From: a bacterium
Lineage (GTDB): Bacteria; Campylobacterota; Campylobacteria; Campylobacterales; Sulfurimonadaceae
Assembly (NCBI GenBank): GCA_018825665.1
Contig: JAHJEG010000022.1
Location: forward strand, 18,959-82,958
DNA: 64,000 bases
Reading direction: 5' to 3'
Shown here: positions 8,946-18,039 of the stretch, one piece after another
How the letters are laid out: every line of letters starts with the position of its first letter
Numbering within the stretch: position 1 is the first letter of the stretch
Translations under genes and position numbers: made by a program
Notes under the pieces: generated by a model
What the model saw: only the letters and a program-made list of their open reading frames with translations
What the model was told of the DNA's origin: nothing
Database searches by the model: none

Positions 8946-9598
8946 TGGCTAGAATATTGCTTGTGGAGGACGATCCGACCCTTTCAGAAACTCTCAAAGA
9001 ACTGCTTGAGGATGAGGGCTACATTGTCACGCATGCGGGCAATGCCAACAATGCACTTGAGGCGACGTACAAGCAGGAGTTTGAGCTCTTGCTATTGGAT
9101 GTCAATATCCCTGATTTTAACGGCTTTGACCTTTTGGATATGTTTAGAAAATCAGGGAACAAAGCCCCGTGTATCTTTTTGACCTCCCTGAGCGATATAG
9201 CTTCATTGTCCCGCGGTTTTGAAGTTGGCGGGGATGATTACATCAAAAAGCCATTTGATTTTGATGAGCTCCTCGTCAGAATACAGGCAATTCTTCGAAA
9301 ATCTTTTGCTTCTTTGAACAATATTATTTTGTATAAACATCTTACGTATAAAATAGCCACGAACGAGTTGTTTGATGGGAACAAGCTGATTCTCTTTGCC
9401 CCGCAGGAACAAAAACTGCTGCTCCTTTTTTTTAAAAAAATCAACGAAACGATAAACAAGGAAGAATTGCTTTACGAGCTTGACGGAGAAAATGAGTCAA
9501 GCGAGGGCGCTTTGAGAGTTTATATCTCCAAGCTGAGAAAAGCCGGATTGGAGATTCAGACCATCAAGGGAACAGGATACAGACTTGTTAAAGCATGA
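8945..9598 (+). CDS. OmpR-family response regulator
   Basis: A 217-residue DNA-binding regulator. The receiver domain (about 1-115) has the acidic pocket 'VEDD' (residues 7-10), the phosphoacceptor Asp52 in 'LLLLDVNIPDFNG', and the conserved Lys in 'DDYIKKPFDF'. A winged-helix output domain (about 125-217) ends with the family phrase 'RVYISKLRKAG...IKGTGYRL'. It is coupled to the upstream hypothetical gene and overlaps the downstream kinase by 14 bp, so it is almost certainly its partner. The signal and target genes are unknown; the divergent rhodanese gene, 61 bp away, is one possible target. Confidence 0.93.
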   Translation: MARILLVEDDPTLSETLKELLEDEGYIVTHAGNANNALEATYKQEFELLLLDVNIPDFNGFDLLDMFRKSGNKAPCIFLTSLSDIASLSRGFEVGGDDYIKKPFDFDELLVRIQAILRKSFASLNNIILYKHLTYKIATNELFDGNKLILFAPQEQKLLLLFFKKINETINKEELLYELDGENESSEGALRVYISKLRKAGLEIQTIKGTGYRLVKA

Positions 9599-10652
9599 AA
9601 AAAAAGCATTTATAAAGTTTTTTACCACATATTTTGGAAGTGTCGCCATTCTTATCCTGGTATCGGGATTTTTTTATTTTGAAGAACAAAAGAAGGGTCT
9701 GCTCGAACAGGAGCATCTCTCTATGATAGAGTATGCGAGACTTCTTAAAACAGACGGGAATATCAGTATTTCAGAGGGTATCAGCCATCAAATAAAAAGA
9801 GATATTGTTATCTCCAAATTTTCTATGAACAATTTTATCAACGGAGACCTGTTTTTTATAAAATATGTCCCTTTTACCTGGGACAGCGGCTATATAGAGC
9901 TAAAAAAAGACAAGGCAGGTTTTAACAAGGAGCTTGATCTCAAAAAAAGGGATATTATACTCATTCAGATCCTGCTTCTTTTGCTCTTCGCTTTTATCAG
10001 TTATTTTTTATCGTTTCGTGCATTAAAACCAATGCAAGAAGCGATTCAAAAGCTTGACGGATTTTCAAAAGATCTGATCCATGATTTAAACACACCTATC
10101 ACTTCTATTCTTTTAAACATGAAAATACTGGAGAAGAATCATCAGTTTGAGGGAAACAAACCCCTAAAGAGAATCAAAAAAAGCGTTGAGGACATTACGG
10201 AGCTGCATAATAATCTTAGAGTTTTGCTTCAGGAAGATTCTTTTCATCTTGAGAGACAAAATATTTTTAACATCGCAGAAGAGCTTGTAAACACCTATCA
10301 GGCAATCTACCCGAATCTAAGGTTTGAGCTTGAAAGATTTGAGCTGTTTGTAAAAACCAACCCGGTCGCTCTGAAGCAGATCTTAATCAATCTTATCTCC
10401 AACAGCTGTAAATACAACAAGCTAAACGGCTCTATAAAAATCTATAAAAGTGAGAATAAACTTTTTATAGAAGACGGGGGAATCGGAATCAAAAACCCAA
10501 ACGAAGCCTTCAACCGCAATTACAAAGAGAGTGCTCTTGGAAACGGGATAGGACTTGATATCGTAAAAAGATTATGTGATGCGATGGACATTGGGATACA
10601 TATCGATTCCAAAGTAGATGTAGGAAGTGTGATTACTTTGGAATTTCATTGA
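9585..10652 (+). CDS. Sensor histidine kinase
   Basis: A 355-residue membrane kinase with TM1 at about 13-31, a short periplasmic sensor region (about 32-122) and TM2 at about 124-144. The phosphoacceptor is His166 in 'HDLNTPI' (the usual motif is HExxxP; here Asp replaces Glu). The ATP-binding part contains an N box ('NLISNSCKYN'), a G1 box ('DGGIGI') and a G2 box ('GNGIGLDIV'). No HAMP domain is evident. The start is a TTG at 9585 inside the regulator gene; no in-frame ATG precedes TM1. Overlap with the regulator indicates a cognate pair. The next gene, the DUF1302 gene, converges and abuts its stop. Confidence 0.9.
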   Translation: MLKHEKKAFIKFFTTYFGSVAILILVSGFFYFEEQKKGLLEQEHLSMIEYARLLKTDGNISISEGISHQIKRDIVISKFSMNNFINGDLFFIKYVPFTWDSGYIELKKDKAGFNKELDLKKRDIILIQILLLLLFAFISYFLSFRALKPMQEAIQKLDGFSKDLIHDLNTPITSILLNMKILEKNHQFEGNKPLKRIKKSVEDITELHNNLRVLLQEDSFHLERQNIFNIAEELVNTYQAIYPNLRFELERFELFVKTNPVALKQILINLISNSCKYNKLNGSIKIYKSENKLFIEDGGIGIKNPNEAFNRNYKESALGNGIGLDIVKRLCDAMDIGIHIDSKVDVGSVITLEFH

Positions 10653-12125
10653 TTAAAAGCTGTACTTGATGTCCGCAAACACCCTGTCATTATCTTTGTT
10701 GCTCTCCATCAGCGGTTTGCCCCCTCCGATGTAATCGACTATCCCAAAATTACAGCTCAGGGCATCTCTGATTTCGTATTCCATCCATACTCTGGCAAAA
10801 CCGCCGTTTTGCCAGCTTGAGCCAAACATGCTTAGCAGAGCCGTCACATCTACAGTATCATTTGCAAAAGACTTCGTGGCTCTGAGTGCGGTTTGAACTT
10901 CATCTTCATCTACAAAATCCGCCTGATCTTTCATCTGGTTTTCATACTCAAAGATATGTCTATCGGCAAGCTCAAAAGATAAAACGGTATCTTTAAACCC
11001 CATATATTCCACTCCGACCAAAGCGTCCAGTCGGTTTTTTTCATCCAGGGTCGTGTTATACCGTACACCGTTTAAAAATGCGATCTCACTTTTATAGAGC
11101 CAGTTCCCGTTTACTATATTTAGGGCACTTCCCAGCATATTTATCTTGCTGACCTCTCTTGTGATGGAAGTCAGCGGAGTGCTGGGGCTTGGGAGTTTGT
11201 CGAAGTGCCATTTTTGATCAAGTACATTTGCCGCATAAAAAGATAAATCCCAGCCTGAGAATACGCCGTTGGCGGCAAAGGCGTATTGCATATTATGTAT
11301 GGAAGCAGCGGGTGGATGCAGGGGCAAAAACGGGTCAGGCACAGAGGTACCTGATGAAGCAAAGAGCGCATCCACCGCGAAAAACTCACCTCTTGGTGTA
11401 GCCTCAAGCATAATCCTGTTCTCAGCAATGGCCATAAAAGAAAGGTTCCACATGCCAAGATAGTAATCAAACTTCGCCATAGCGACACTGAGTCTTAAAT
11501 CTTCAATATCAGTCATTCCCGGCTGTCGGTTGTCTATGGGGTTGATGACATCTGTCACGCGAATGTTGTCAGACTTGCCCCAGACGACAATTTGTCTTCC
11601 GATTTTTGCATCAAGGGAGGGAGATATCTTCCCCTGGAGATACACATCATCAAAGCGCAACTGCGTTTTATAGTCGTCTAAAATCTCATCTCTGTAATCA
11701 TTGTCTTTGTGAATGTCATAGATAGCATCATAAAAAGCATCACCGCTGACTCTTAGTTTCCAGTTGTCGTTTAGTTTGGAATCGAGTTGGAGATAGAGTG
11801 AGGTCTGGGCCTGGTTTATCCCAGAGTACTCAATGGAATCAACTTCATGTTTGATATATCCCAATGATGTTTTAAAAGCCAGATTGCCGCTTAGAGAGGT
11901 ATTGCTTTTTTTTGGCTTGGCATGTGGAACGGGCAAAGAGGAACCGCTCTTGGCATGTGGAACACTCTGTATATCATCAAACCCCTCCAGTGCATCAAAG
12001 GTGTCGGATGTATCTTCTATAGTTTCAAAACCGCTTAAATCATCTTCTATATTTTCACCTGCCAGCAGACTTCCACATGCCAGCAGACTCAGGATACCCA
12101 AAAATAAAAGCAGTCTCTTTAACAT
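10653..12125 (-). CDS. DUF1302-like outer-membrane protein
   Basis: A 490-residue exported protein: signal peptide ending near 'LLACGSLLAG', an acidic low-complexity linker (about 25-75), then a beta-rich domain ending in Phe, as outer-membrane barrels do. The phrase 'RQIVVWGKSDNIRVTDVINP' is the DUF1302 signature (R-Q-x-V-x-W-G-x-x-D ... D-x-x-N-P). DUF1302 proteins are commonly encoded beside MMPL/RND exporters and periplasmic lipid-binding proteins, as here, and are thought to be the outer-membrane part of a lipid or hydrophobe export route. It is last in the operon, 2 bp behind the LolA-like gene. Four uptake-like words lie in it, two of them producing the repeated peptide 'VPHAK' in the linker. 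Confidence 0.82.
   Translation of the reverse strand: MLKRLLLFLGILSLLACGSLLAGENIEDDLSGFETIEDTSDTFDALEGFDDIQSVPHAKSGSSLPVPHAKPKKSNTSLSGNLAFKTSLGYIKHEVDSIEYSGINQAQTSLYLQLDSKLNDNWKLRVSGDAFYDAIYDIHKDNDYRDEILDDYKTQLRFDDVYLQGKISPSLDAKIGRQIVVWGKSDNIRVTDVINPIDNRQPGMTDIEDLRLSVAMAKFDYYLGMWNLSFMAIAENRIMLEATPRGEFFAVDALFASSGTSVPDPFLPLHPPAASIHNMQYAFAANGVFSGWDLSFYAANVLDQKWHFDKLPSPSTPLTSITREVSKINMLGSALNIVNGNWLYKSEIAFLNGVRYNTTLDEKNRLDALVGVEYMGFKDTVLSFELADRHIFEYENQMKDQADFVDEDEVQTALRATKSFANDTVDVTALLSMFGSSWQNGGFARVWMEYEIRDALSCNFGIVDYIGGGKPLMESNKDNDRVFADIKYSF
11448..11456 (-). repeat. Uptake-like word in the DUF1302 gene
   Basis: TTCCACATGCC at 11446-11456; in the gene (minus strand) it reads Gly-Met-Trp-Asn in the barrel domain. 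Confidence 0.8.
11919..11960 (+). repeat. Two tandem uptake-like words in the DUF1302 gene
   Basis: GGCATGTGGAA at 11919-11929 and 11952-11962, same orientation, 33 bp apart. Both are in the same frame of the gene and encode 'VPHAK', giving a peptide duplication in the low-complexity linker after the signal peptide. The duplication could come from the DNA word being copied or inserted twice. Confidence 0.8.
12073..12081 (-). repeat. Uptake-like word at the signal peptide of the DUF1302 gene
   Basis: TTCCACATGCC at 12071-12081, opposite in orientation to the tandem pair; it reads Ala-Cys-Gly-Ser at the signal-peptide cleavage region. Confidence 0.8.
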
Positions 12126-12127
12126 CT

Positions 12128-12910
12128 TTACAGGCCTCTCTCAAGAGTACGGGTAGAGAAAAACTCCTCTTTTAAATCCTGATTGTATTTTAAATCCGAG
12201 AATTCAAAAATTGTTTTATGCAGAGTATTTTTCCCTTTTTTTGTAACCATCTGCATCTTTAATATACTCCAGATACCGTCAATCTTTTGCAAGTCCAGTA
12301 CTTTCATATATTTTAGTTTGTTTCCTGCTTTGATGTAGTGGAGTGCCTGAGTGATTACGAAATTGTCCTGTCTTACAAACACTATAGATTTGGTGTATCC
12401 CGTCTCTTCTACGGTTTTTTCACTTTTTGGAATAACCATCATCTGCCATGTCTTATGCCCATCGACTACAGTTTCTTTCATTATCTCATACGTGTAATCT
12501 TCCACATTTCTCGACGTCATATCAGAATAGGTAAAATCACTCCCCATAAAAGAGGAACTTTTATCGCTCGAAGCGATTCTTTTTACCTTTTGGAGTTCAG
12601 GCAGGTAGAGCCACTGGTCATCGTCTTTGGAGCTGTCATCGTAATCATAGGTTAAAAAAGCGGTGTTTTTTACATCGGCAGGCGAGAGAAAAAACATCAG
12701 TTTGAGTTTGTCTACACCCTTGTCTTTTGAAAAGGTGCTGAGTTCTCTTTCTCTGAGATTGTCATTTTTGTCTATAAGGAGCATCCTCATCTTTGAGGTC
12801 GCATTGTCTCCATCGTCTCTGTCATGCACTTTTTGCGCTATCTCGTGAGCCGTGATTGCAAAAAGCGAACTTAGTGTGAGTGAAGCGAGTAGAAGTATCT
12901 TTGGTATCAT
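12128..12910 (-). CDS. Outer-membrane lipoprotein-sorting (LolA-like) periplasmic protein
   Basis: A 260-residue protein with a signal peptide (about 1-18, 'ILLLASLTLSSLFA') and a single LolA-like beta domain. The phrases 'MRMLLIDKNDNLRERELSTF', 'FLTYDYDDSSKDDDQWLYLPELQKVKRI' and 'GSDFTYSDMTSRNVEDYTYE' are characteristic of the family annotated 'outer membrane lipoprotein-sorting protein' (LolA_like) that accompanies MMPL/RND exporters. It probably carries a lipid or hydrophobic substrate across the periplasm between the RND pumps and the DUF1302 barrel. Its ATG overlaps the RND stop by 4 bp, so it is translationally coupled. Family identification is from the sequence; the substrate is not known. 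Confidence 0.85.
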   Translation of the reverse strand: MIPKILLLASLTLSSLFAITAHEIAQKVHDRDDGDNATSKMRMLLIDKNDNLRERELSTFSKDKGVDKLKLMFFLSPADVKNTAFLTYDYDDSSKDDDQWLYLPELQKVKRIASSDKSSSFMGSDFTYSDMTSRNVEDYTYEIMKETVVDGHKTWQMMVIPKSEKTVEETGYTKSIVFVRQDNFVITQALHYIKAGNKLKYMKVLDLQKIDGIWSILKMQMVTKKGKNTLHKTIFEFSDLKYNQDLKEEFFSTRTLERGL

Positions 12911-15306
12911 TTTTTATCCTTTGTTGTTATTTCTTTTGTTGTCAGTGTTAAAAGAGCGGGCCCGAGTATGATATTTGAGATAAGGGCTATCGTGATTGCC
13001 CCGCCTGCTAGAATCCCGAAATTTATCAGGTTGTTCAAAGAAGCAAACATGTAGACATAAAATCCGAGTGATAAAACGACGGTGGTCGCAACAAGTGCGC
13101 TTCCTGTACCCATCATCGTTTCCTCTACGGATCTTTTAACGCCCAAGCCCTGATGATGGTATCTCGCAAAGTTGTGAAAAAAGTGAACCGTGTCATCCAC
13201 GGAGAGCCCTATCACTATCGCGCCGACAAGCATGGTAAACATATCCAGCGGCATGTGGACCATGCTCATAAAGCCCAAGGTCATTATAATTGGAAGAAGG
13301 TTGGGTATCATGCTGATCAAGCCGATTTTGACACTTGAGAGCAAAAGCATCATCATCATTGCGATAAGCACAAAAGCCACAACATAGCTCACAGCCATAG
13401 AGCTCATAGCTGCCGAGAGGGTTCTTTGAAAGAGCGGAACCATACCGGTGATAGTGATTTTTACATCATCGCCAAGTTCGCTTTTCATCAGCGCAGTCAA
13501 TTCATTTGAAAGTGCTTCATACTTGCCTGCTTCCATCCACGGGAGTTTAAGCGTGAGTCTTGCCTTGCTGAATGAAGAATCAACCAAATCCTCTAAATCA
13601 TCGCTTCCGCTGTTTTCAAAAAGTAAGAACTCCTGAGGGATGAGCGCGTCATTTTCCGTGATGACATAGTATTTTTGCTGGTTCTCATGCAGTGCACGGT
13701 GAATCTCTTTTAAGACCTCTGCAACACTCCACCCTTTGCCCACAAAATATTTCTCATTTTGTATCGCTTGCGCTTTTTTTCTCAAGCTGTCTATCTTTGT
13801 CAGAAGTTCGGAGTTGTACAGACCGTTTTCTTTTTGTGTATCGATGATAACTTCCATTGTGACGGAGCCTTTGAGCTCTTTGTCGACAGTGTTTGTAGCG
13901 GTTTTAATGGGTGAGTTGTCCGGCTGCCAGCTGAGCGGGTCGTGTTTGAACTCAACCTGTGTCGCAAAGTAGAAAAAGACCACGGCAATAACACCGCTGA
14001 TACCTACTATGGGCTTGGCATGTTTGAAACTAAAAATAGCCACAGAGTCTAAAAACCTGTTCATAAGAGTAAACTCTTTGATCTGTACTTTTTTTGCTTT
14101 TTTGATTGGTAAAACGGCTAAAAGAGCAGGGAGTAAGATTATGGTATTGAGAAGTGCGACCATAACCCCTACAGCTGCAAAAATCCCTAAATCCGCTATG
14201 GGCGCGATCTCTGCCGTTGAAAAAGACAAAAGTCCGGCGGCCGTTGTGAGGGATGTCATGATAATCGCAAGACCTGAATGTCCGAGTGCAAAAGAGATCG
14301 CCTTGTTTTTGTCCGAATGTTTGTCGAGGTGCTTAAAGAACATGGCAAGCAGGTGGACAACAGCACCGATTCCCACAGCGAGCAGGAATGAGGGGAGTAT
14401 CTGTGTCGGTATCGTGATGGGTGTGCCCACAAGAGCCATGATTCCCACCGTGCTCAAAAGGGAGAGCACAACGATGAAAATAGGTAAAATAACCGCACTG
14501 ATACGGCGAAAAACGACAAACAAAAAGAGCATCATCATCAATAAGACAAGTTTGATAAACTTTTGCATATCTTTTTGGACCGACTGTTTGTTATAGTCAT
14601 TGACGGCAAGGGAACCGGCTATGAAGACATCAAAATCCTCACTTGAAAACTCTTTGGCTATCTGCGCGGCTTTTCGAACCATCTCGCTTTTTGAAGTGTC
14701 TTTTAAAAACTCCAAATCCTCTGCAGGTGTTTCCTCTGCAAAGCCCGCCAAAGCATCCAGATTTTTGGAACCCTCATAGGCGTTTGGTTCGAGGATGATG
14801 GTCGTGAGAGTATTTTGCTCATTCAGAAGAAGATTCTTGTACATCTCGTTGTTGCGTGCGATATTTTTTATATCTTCAAGCTCTTGCGCATTGCTCGGCC
14901 ATGCATAAAACAGGTCCTCAACAATAAGCCTGTCCCCTTCGCCTCTCGTGTTCCTTGCATTTATAAGGGATGTTATATCATTGAGGTAGGGTGTATTATC
15001 CGCTAAATGTGTATGAAGTTTTTGAAGTTTTTCCAAAAAAGTTATATCAAAGATATCCTTGCCGCGGATAACGACCATAATCTTTTCATCTTGCCCAAAC
15101 TGCTCTTTGAACTTCTCATACTCCACCAAAGCAGGGTCTTGTTTGTGTAAAAAGCCCTCCGTGGACGTATCGATTGTAATCTTGGGCAGGTTGGATATAA
15201 GCAATAGACTTACAGCAAGGATAACAAGTATAATCTTTTTCGGATGAAGCGTAATCCGTTCACCCATGGTATAAAGCATCGATTCTGCTTTTTCTCTCCA
15301 ATTCAT
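12907..15306 (-). CDS. MMPL/RND-superfamily exporter, copy 1
   Basis: A 799-residue membrane transporter of the shorter RND/MMPL type. It has TM1 at about 25-43, a periplasmic loop, five or six TM helices between about 245 and 400, a seventh at about 430, a second loop and a final TM block from about 630. Motifs include 'DTSTEGFLHKQDPALVEY' after TM1 and 'GLSVDDTVHFFHNFARY' in the last block, the paired Asp of the proton relay. It is 40-50% identical by eye to the neighbouring copy at 15379. Such exporters move lipids, hopanoids or sterol-like compounds. It is the second gene of the four-gene operon; an AGAGG ribosome-binding site precedes its ATG. Confidence 0.9.
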   Translation of the reverse strand: MNWREKAESMLYTMGERITLHPKKIILVILAVSLLLISNLPKITIDTSTEGFLHKQDPALVEYEKFKEQFGQDEKIMVVIRGKDIFDITFLEKLQKLHTHLADNTPYLNDITSLINARNTRGEGDRLIVEDLFYAWPSNAQELEDIKNIARNNEMYKNLLLNEQNTLTTIILEPNAYEGSKNLDALAGFAEETPAEDLEFLKDTSKSEMVRKAAQIAKEFSSEDFDVFIAGSLAVNDYNKQSVQKDMQKFIKLVLLMMMLFLFVVFRRISAVILPIFIVVLSLLSTVGIMALVGTPITIPTQILPSFLLAVGIGAVVHLLAMFFKHLDKHSDKNKAISFALGHSGLAIIMTSLTTAAGLLSFSTAEIAPIADLGIFAAVGVMVALLNTIILLPALLAVLPIKKAKKVQIKEFTLMNRFLDSVAIFSFKHAKPIVGISGVIAVVFFYFATQVEFKHDPLSWQPDNSPIKTATNTVDKELKGSVTMEVIIDTQKENGLYNSELLTKIDSLRKKAQAIQNEKYFVGKGWSVAEVLKEIHRALHENQQKYYVITENDALIPQEFLLFENSGSDDLEDLVDSSFSKARLTLKLPWMEAGKYEALSNELTALMKSELGDDVKITITGMVPLFQRTLSAAMSSMAVSYVVAFVLIAMMMMLLLSSVKIGLISMIPNLLPIIMTLGFMSMVHMPLDMFTMLVGAIVIGLSVDDTVHFFHNFARYHHQGLGVKRSVEETMMGTGSALVATTVVLSLGFYVYMFASLNNLINFGILAGGAITIALISNIILGPALLTLTTKEITTKDKK
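13250..13258 (+). repeat. Uptake-like word in MMPL/RND copy 1
   Basis: GGCATGTGGAC; on the coding strand it reads Val-His-Met-Pro in the TM block near 'MVHMPLDMF'. The paralogue at the matching place reads 'YFDLPLDMF' and lacks the word. Confidence 0.75.
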
Positions 15307-15378
15307 TTATAGACCTCTTTTAAAATTTAAACATAATGATACTTTTTGTATATTAGGAGAATGTTAACAGACAAAAAG

Positions 15379-17766
15379 TCATTTGTTATAAAACAGCTTA
15401 ATCAAAGAACCTGTCAAAACAAGATTGGTAAACATAGCAACCAAAACAACGACTCCCGTAATAAGCCCAAAGTTAAAAAGATTTGTCATTTGGGCAAACA
15501 TAAAGACTAAAAAGCCGCAGCTTAGCACAATCGAGGTAATAAATATAGCACGGCCGGTGGAATGAAGGGTCAGGCGTATCGCCTCATCTGCATCCTGATG
15601 GATGAGGTAGTATCGTTTAAAATTATGCATATAATGTATGGTGTCGTCTACGACCATCCCTATGGCAATCGCTCCTATAAGGATTGTAAACATATCCAGA
15701 GGTAAATCAAAATACACCATAAAAGCGACTCCAAACATGATGGGGGTAAGGTTTGGGAGCATACTGAGAAGACCGAGTTTGATACTTGATATGAGCAGTA
15801 TAAGTAAAACGGCGATAACTCCAAAAGCCAGGATGTAGCTCTCAATCGAACTTTGGATTGATTTTGTGATAGTGGTGGATAGAATAGGCAAGGTTCCCGT
15901 GACATAGACATCCGCCATAGAGCCAAACTCCTTGTTCAGCAGAGACTCCAGCCGCTGAATCATGGCAACATACTCAACAGAATCGACCCAGGGAGCTTTT
16001 ATGGAGAGTCTGGTTTTTGAAAATTGGGAGTCTACAATCTCTTCGAGGTCATCGCTTCCGCTGTTTTCAAAAAGTAAAAACTCCTGTGCTATCAAATCCC
16101 TGTTCTGCGGTATGGCATAAAACTCTTGCCTGTTTTCATTAAGTGCCATATGGATCTCTTTGAGCACATCATTGATACTGACTATCTTGCCTATGAAATA
16201 GTTTTCACCCTTAAAGGTATAAATCTCCCCTGTGACTCTTTCCAAAGAGTTTAAAAACTCAGGATTGTAGACACCGTTTGTTTTTTTGGTGTCAAGAACA
16301 ACCTCTATACTTATGGAACCTCTGAGCTCTTTATCTATTGTCTGTGTGTTTATCCGAACGTGATTATCCTCTTTAAACCAGTGCAGGGGATTATGCGAAA
16401 AATGAATTTGTGAAGCCAGGAGCAGAGATAAGAAGATAAAAACAAAGGAGCCAAAGGAGATGCTTTTGTAATGGTGAATGGAAAAATCCGCTATCCGCAT
16501 CATCACTTTGTCTAAAATATTCTCTTTTTGCAGCTCTCTTGGCTTAATCGGCACGATACTCAAAAGAATCGGAATGAGCACCAGGGTAAGTACCAAAGCA
16601 AGCATCACTCCAAGAGCCGAAAAAAGTCCAAGAGCCGCAACAGGTGCAATTTCTGAAATGCTAAAAGACAAAAGTGAGGCGGCGGTAGTCAGAGATGTCA
16701 TGAGAACGGCTAAGCCTGAATGGGACAGAGCAAAAGATATGGAGCCGTTTTTATCCTGCGTTTTGTCATACTGATGATAAAAGATGGACAAAATATGGAT
16801 ACTCGCCCCAATGGCTACCGCCAGGATAAGGGAGGGCAGTATCTGTGTCATCGATGTTATGGCAAAGCCAAAATATGCCATAAGACCGATTGTAGAAAAA
16901 AGGGTAAGCACGACGATAAGAAGGGGGATAAGAATACCGCTGATCCTTTTAAACATTACAAAGAGCAAGAGAGATATGGTAAGGATGATGTAAAAAATAA
17001 ATTTTGACATGTCTGCTACAAGATATTCCTGCAGGTTTTTCGTAACTATCGGCGAACCCGCCTCATAGATGATAAAATTTTCACTTTTATATTTTTGCAG
17101 TATGGGCTGCATCTTTTCTATAAGCTCGTTTGTTTCCTCGACAGAGATGAATTTTGAAGTATCTGTCTCTGTCTCATCCTCGCTAAAGCCATCAAGGAGA
17201 GGATTAAACTCCTCTGCATTTTTGGAGCTATACGTGTTTGTGTTTATCATAATACTTGTAATTGTGAGTTCTTTGTTGAGATATAAGTTTTCATATATTA
17301 GGTTTTGGCTTGCATATTTTTTGATTGCTTCTAAATCTTTTTGAGTAAAGTGTTGTGCATTTTCAAAAAGGTCTTCAACGATAAGTTCCTCTTTGTTTCC
17401 CAGGGTCTTGCGTGCATTTTTGAGTGAGTTGACCTCTTTTATGTAAGGCAGTTTCTCTTCTAGCTCTTTATGGAGGGAAAAAAGTTTCTTTAAAAAGTCT
17501 GCATCAAAAATATCTTTTGTTTGTATGGCCACAATTATTTTTTCGTCACGGCCAAACTGATTGCGGAAACTGTCATACTTTATGATTTGGGGATCGTCTT
17601 TATATAAAAACCCTTCGGTTGAAGTGTCAAATGTTATTTTTGGCAGATGAGATGCAGAAGCGGCGATAAGAATAAGAGTGAGAAAAAGTGTTTTAAACCT
17701 GTGCTTTATAATAAAATTAGAAAATTTTTCAAATTTTTTTTCAACTTGTATGCGCCAGTTCAGCAT
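15379..17766 (-). CDS. MMPL/RND-superfamily exporter, copy 2
   Basis: A 795-residue paralogue of the gene at 12907, with the same plan: TM1 at about 27-45, 'DTSTEGFLYKDDPQIIKY' after it, 'ENSGSDDLEEIVDSQFSK' in the second loop (nearly the same phrase occurs in copy 1), and 'GMVVDDTIHYMHNFKRY' with the paired Asp in the last TM block. It probably arose by tandem duplication and may form a heteromer with copy 1 or have a different substrate. It is the first gene of the operon, 72 bp upstream of copy 1. Sequence inside its 5' part (17071-17094) is repeated exactly at 28921-28944. Confidence 0.9.
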   Translation of the reverse strand: MLNWRIQVEKKFEKFSNFIIKHRFKTLFLTLILIAASASHLPKITFDTSTEGFLYKDDPQIIKYDSFRNQFGRDEKIIVAIQTKDIFDADFLKKLFSLHKELEEKLPYIKEVNSLKNARKTLGNKEELIVEDLFENAQHFTQKDLEAIKKYASQNLIYENLYLNKELTITSIMINTNTYSSKNAEEFNPLLDGFSEDETETDTSKFISVEETNELIEKMQPILQKYKSENFIIYEAGSPIVTKNLQEYLVADMSKFIFYIILTISLLLFVMFKRISGILIPLLIVVLTLFSTIGLMAYFGFAITSMTQILPSLILAVAIGASIHILSIFYHQYDKTQDKNGSISFALSHSGLAVLMTSLTTAASLLSFSISEIAPVAALGLFSALGVMLALVLTLVLIPILLSIVPIKPRELQKENILDKVMMRIADFSIHHYKSISFGSFVFIFLSLLLASQIHFSHNPLHWFKEDNHVRINTQTIDKELRGSISIEVVLDTKKTNGVYNPEFLNSLERVTGEIYTFKGENYFIGKIVSINDVLKEIHMALNENRQEFYAIPQNRDLIAQEFLLFENSGSDDLEEIVDSQFSKTRLSIKAPWVDSVEYVAMIQRLESLLNKEFGSMADVYVTGTLPILSTTITKSIQSSIESYILAFGVIAVLLILLISSIKLGLLSMLPNLTPIMFGVAFMVYFDLPLDMFTILIGAIAIGMVVDDTIHYMHNFKRYYLIHQDADEAIRLTLHSTGRAIFITSIVLSCGFLVFMFAQMTNLFNFGLITGVVVLVAMFTNLVLTGSLIKLFYNK
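17071..17094 (+). repeat. 24-bp sequence repeated at 28921-28944 (copy A)
   Basis: These 24 AT-rich bases inside MMPL/RND copy 2 are identical to 28921-28944, in the same orientation. Here they encode 'KYKSENFI' on the minus strand. At the other end they lie in non-coding DNA directly next to the 25-bp direct repeat. Confidence 0.6.
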
Positions 17767-17820
17767 GGGTGAAAGCCTTGGAAGGAAATTTTTTTACTCT
17801 AAAAATGGTATTAAATTTAT

Positions 17821-17845
17821 ATTAGCGCAACGTTAATGCCAATTG
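17821..17845 (+). repeat. Left 25-bp direct repeat bounding the 17.8-29.0 kb segment
   Basis: The repeat begins ATTAGCG, has the core AACGTTAATGCC and ends ATTG. It matches 28945-28969 at 23 of 25 positions in the same orientation. The two copies bound 11.1 kb containing the Fur-associated porin and flavoprotein genes, the metal-type RND pump and ApbE. Candidate attachment site or recombination junction; no integrase is present. Confidence 0.6.
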
Positions 17846-17962
17846 TGTCAACTTGAAAATGGTCTAGTTTTTGGGGAGGGTTAGAGTATATAGAAATATT
17901 CTTTTTAAATTTTCAATGTAACCATTAAGTTAAATTCACTAGAGTATAAATAAAATCTATTT

Positions 17963-17981
17963 AATAATGACTATCATTATA
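17963..17981 (+). promoter_or_regulatory. Fur-box-like site 1
   Basis: AATAATGACTATCATTATA matches the 19-bp Fur consensus GATAATGATAATCATTATC at 15 of 19 positions and keeps the inverted symmetry. It is 230 bp ahead of the porin gene and points to iron-dependent repression. Confidence 0.6.
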
Positions 17982-18020
17982 AGAATAATCTAAGTATTAT
18001 CGTTGTACAATTTTTATATT

Positions 18021-18039
18021 GAAAATGATTATCAATATA
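18021..18039 (+). promoter_or_regulatory. Fur-box-like site 2
   Basis: GAAAATGATTATCAATATA matches the Fur consensus at 15 of 19 positions. It lies 40 bp downstream of site 1; two sites in tandem upstream of one operon are typical of tightly iron-regulated genes. Confidence 0.6.

Noticed and set aside
14009..14596. 195-codon open frame opposite MMPL/RND copy 1
   Set aside because: Lies wholly antisense to a clear transporter gene, has no ribosome-binding site, and its composition follows from the codon use of the real gene.
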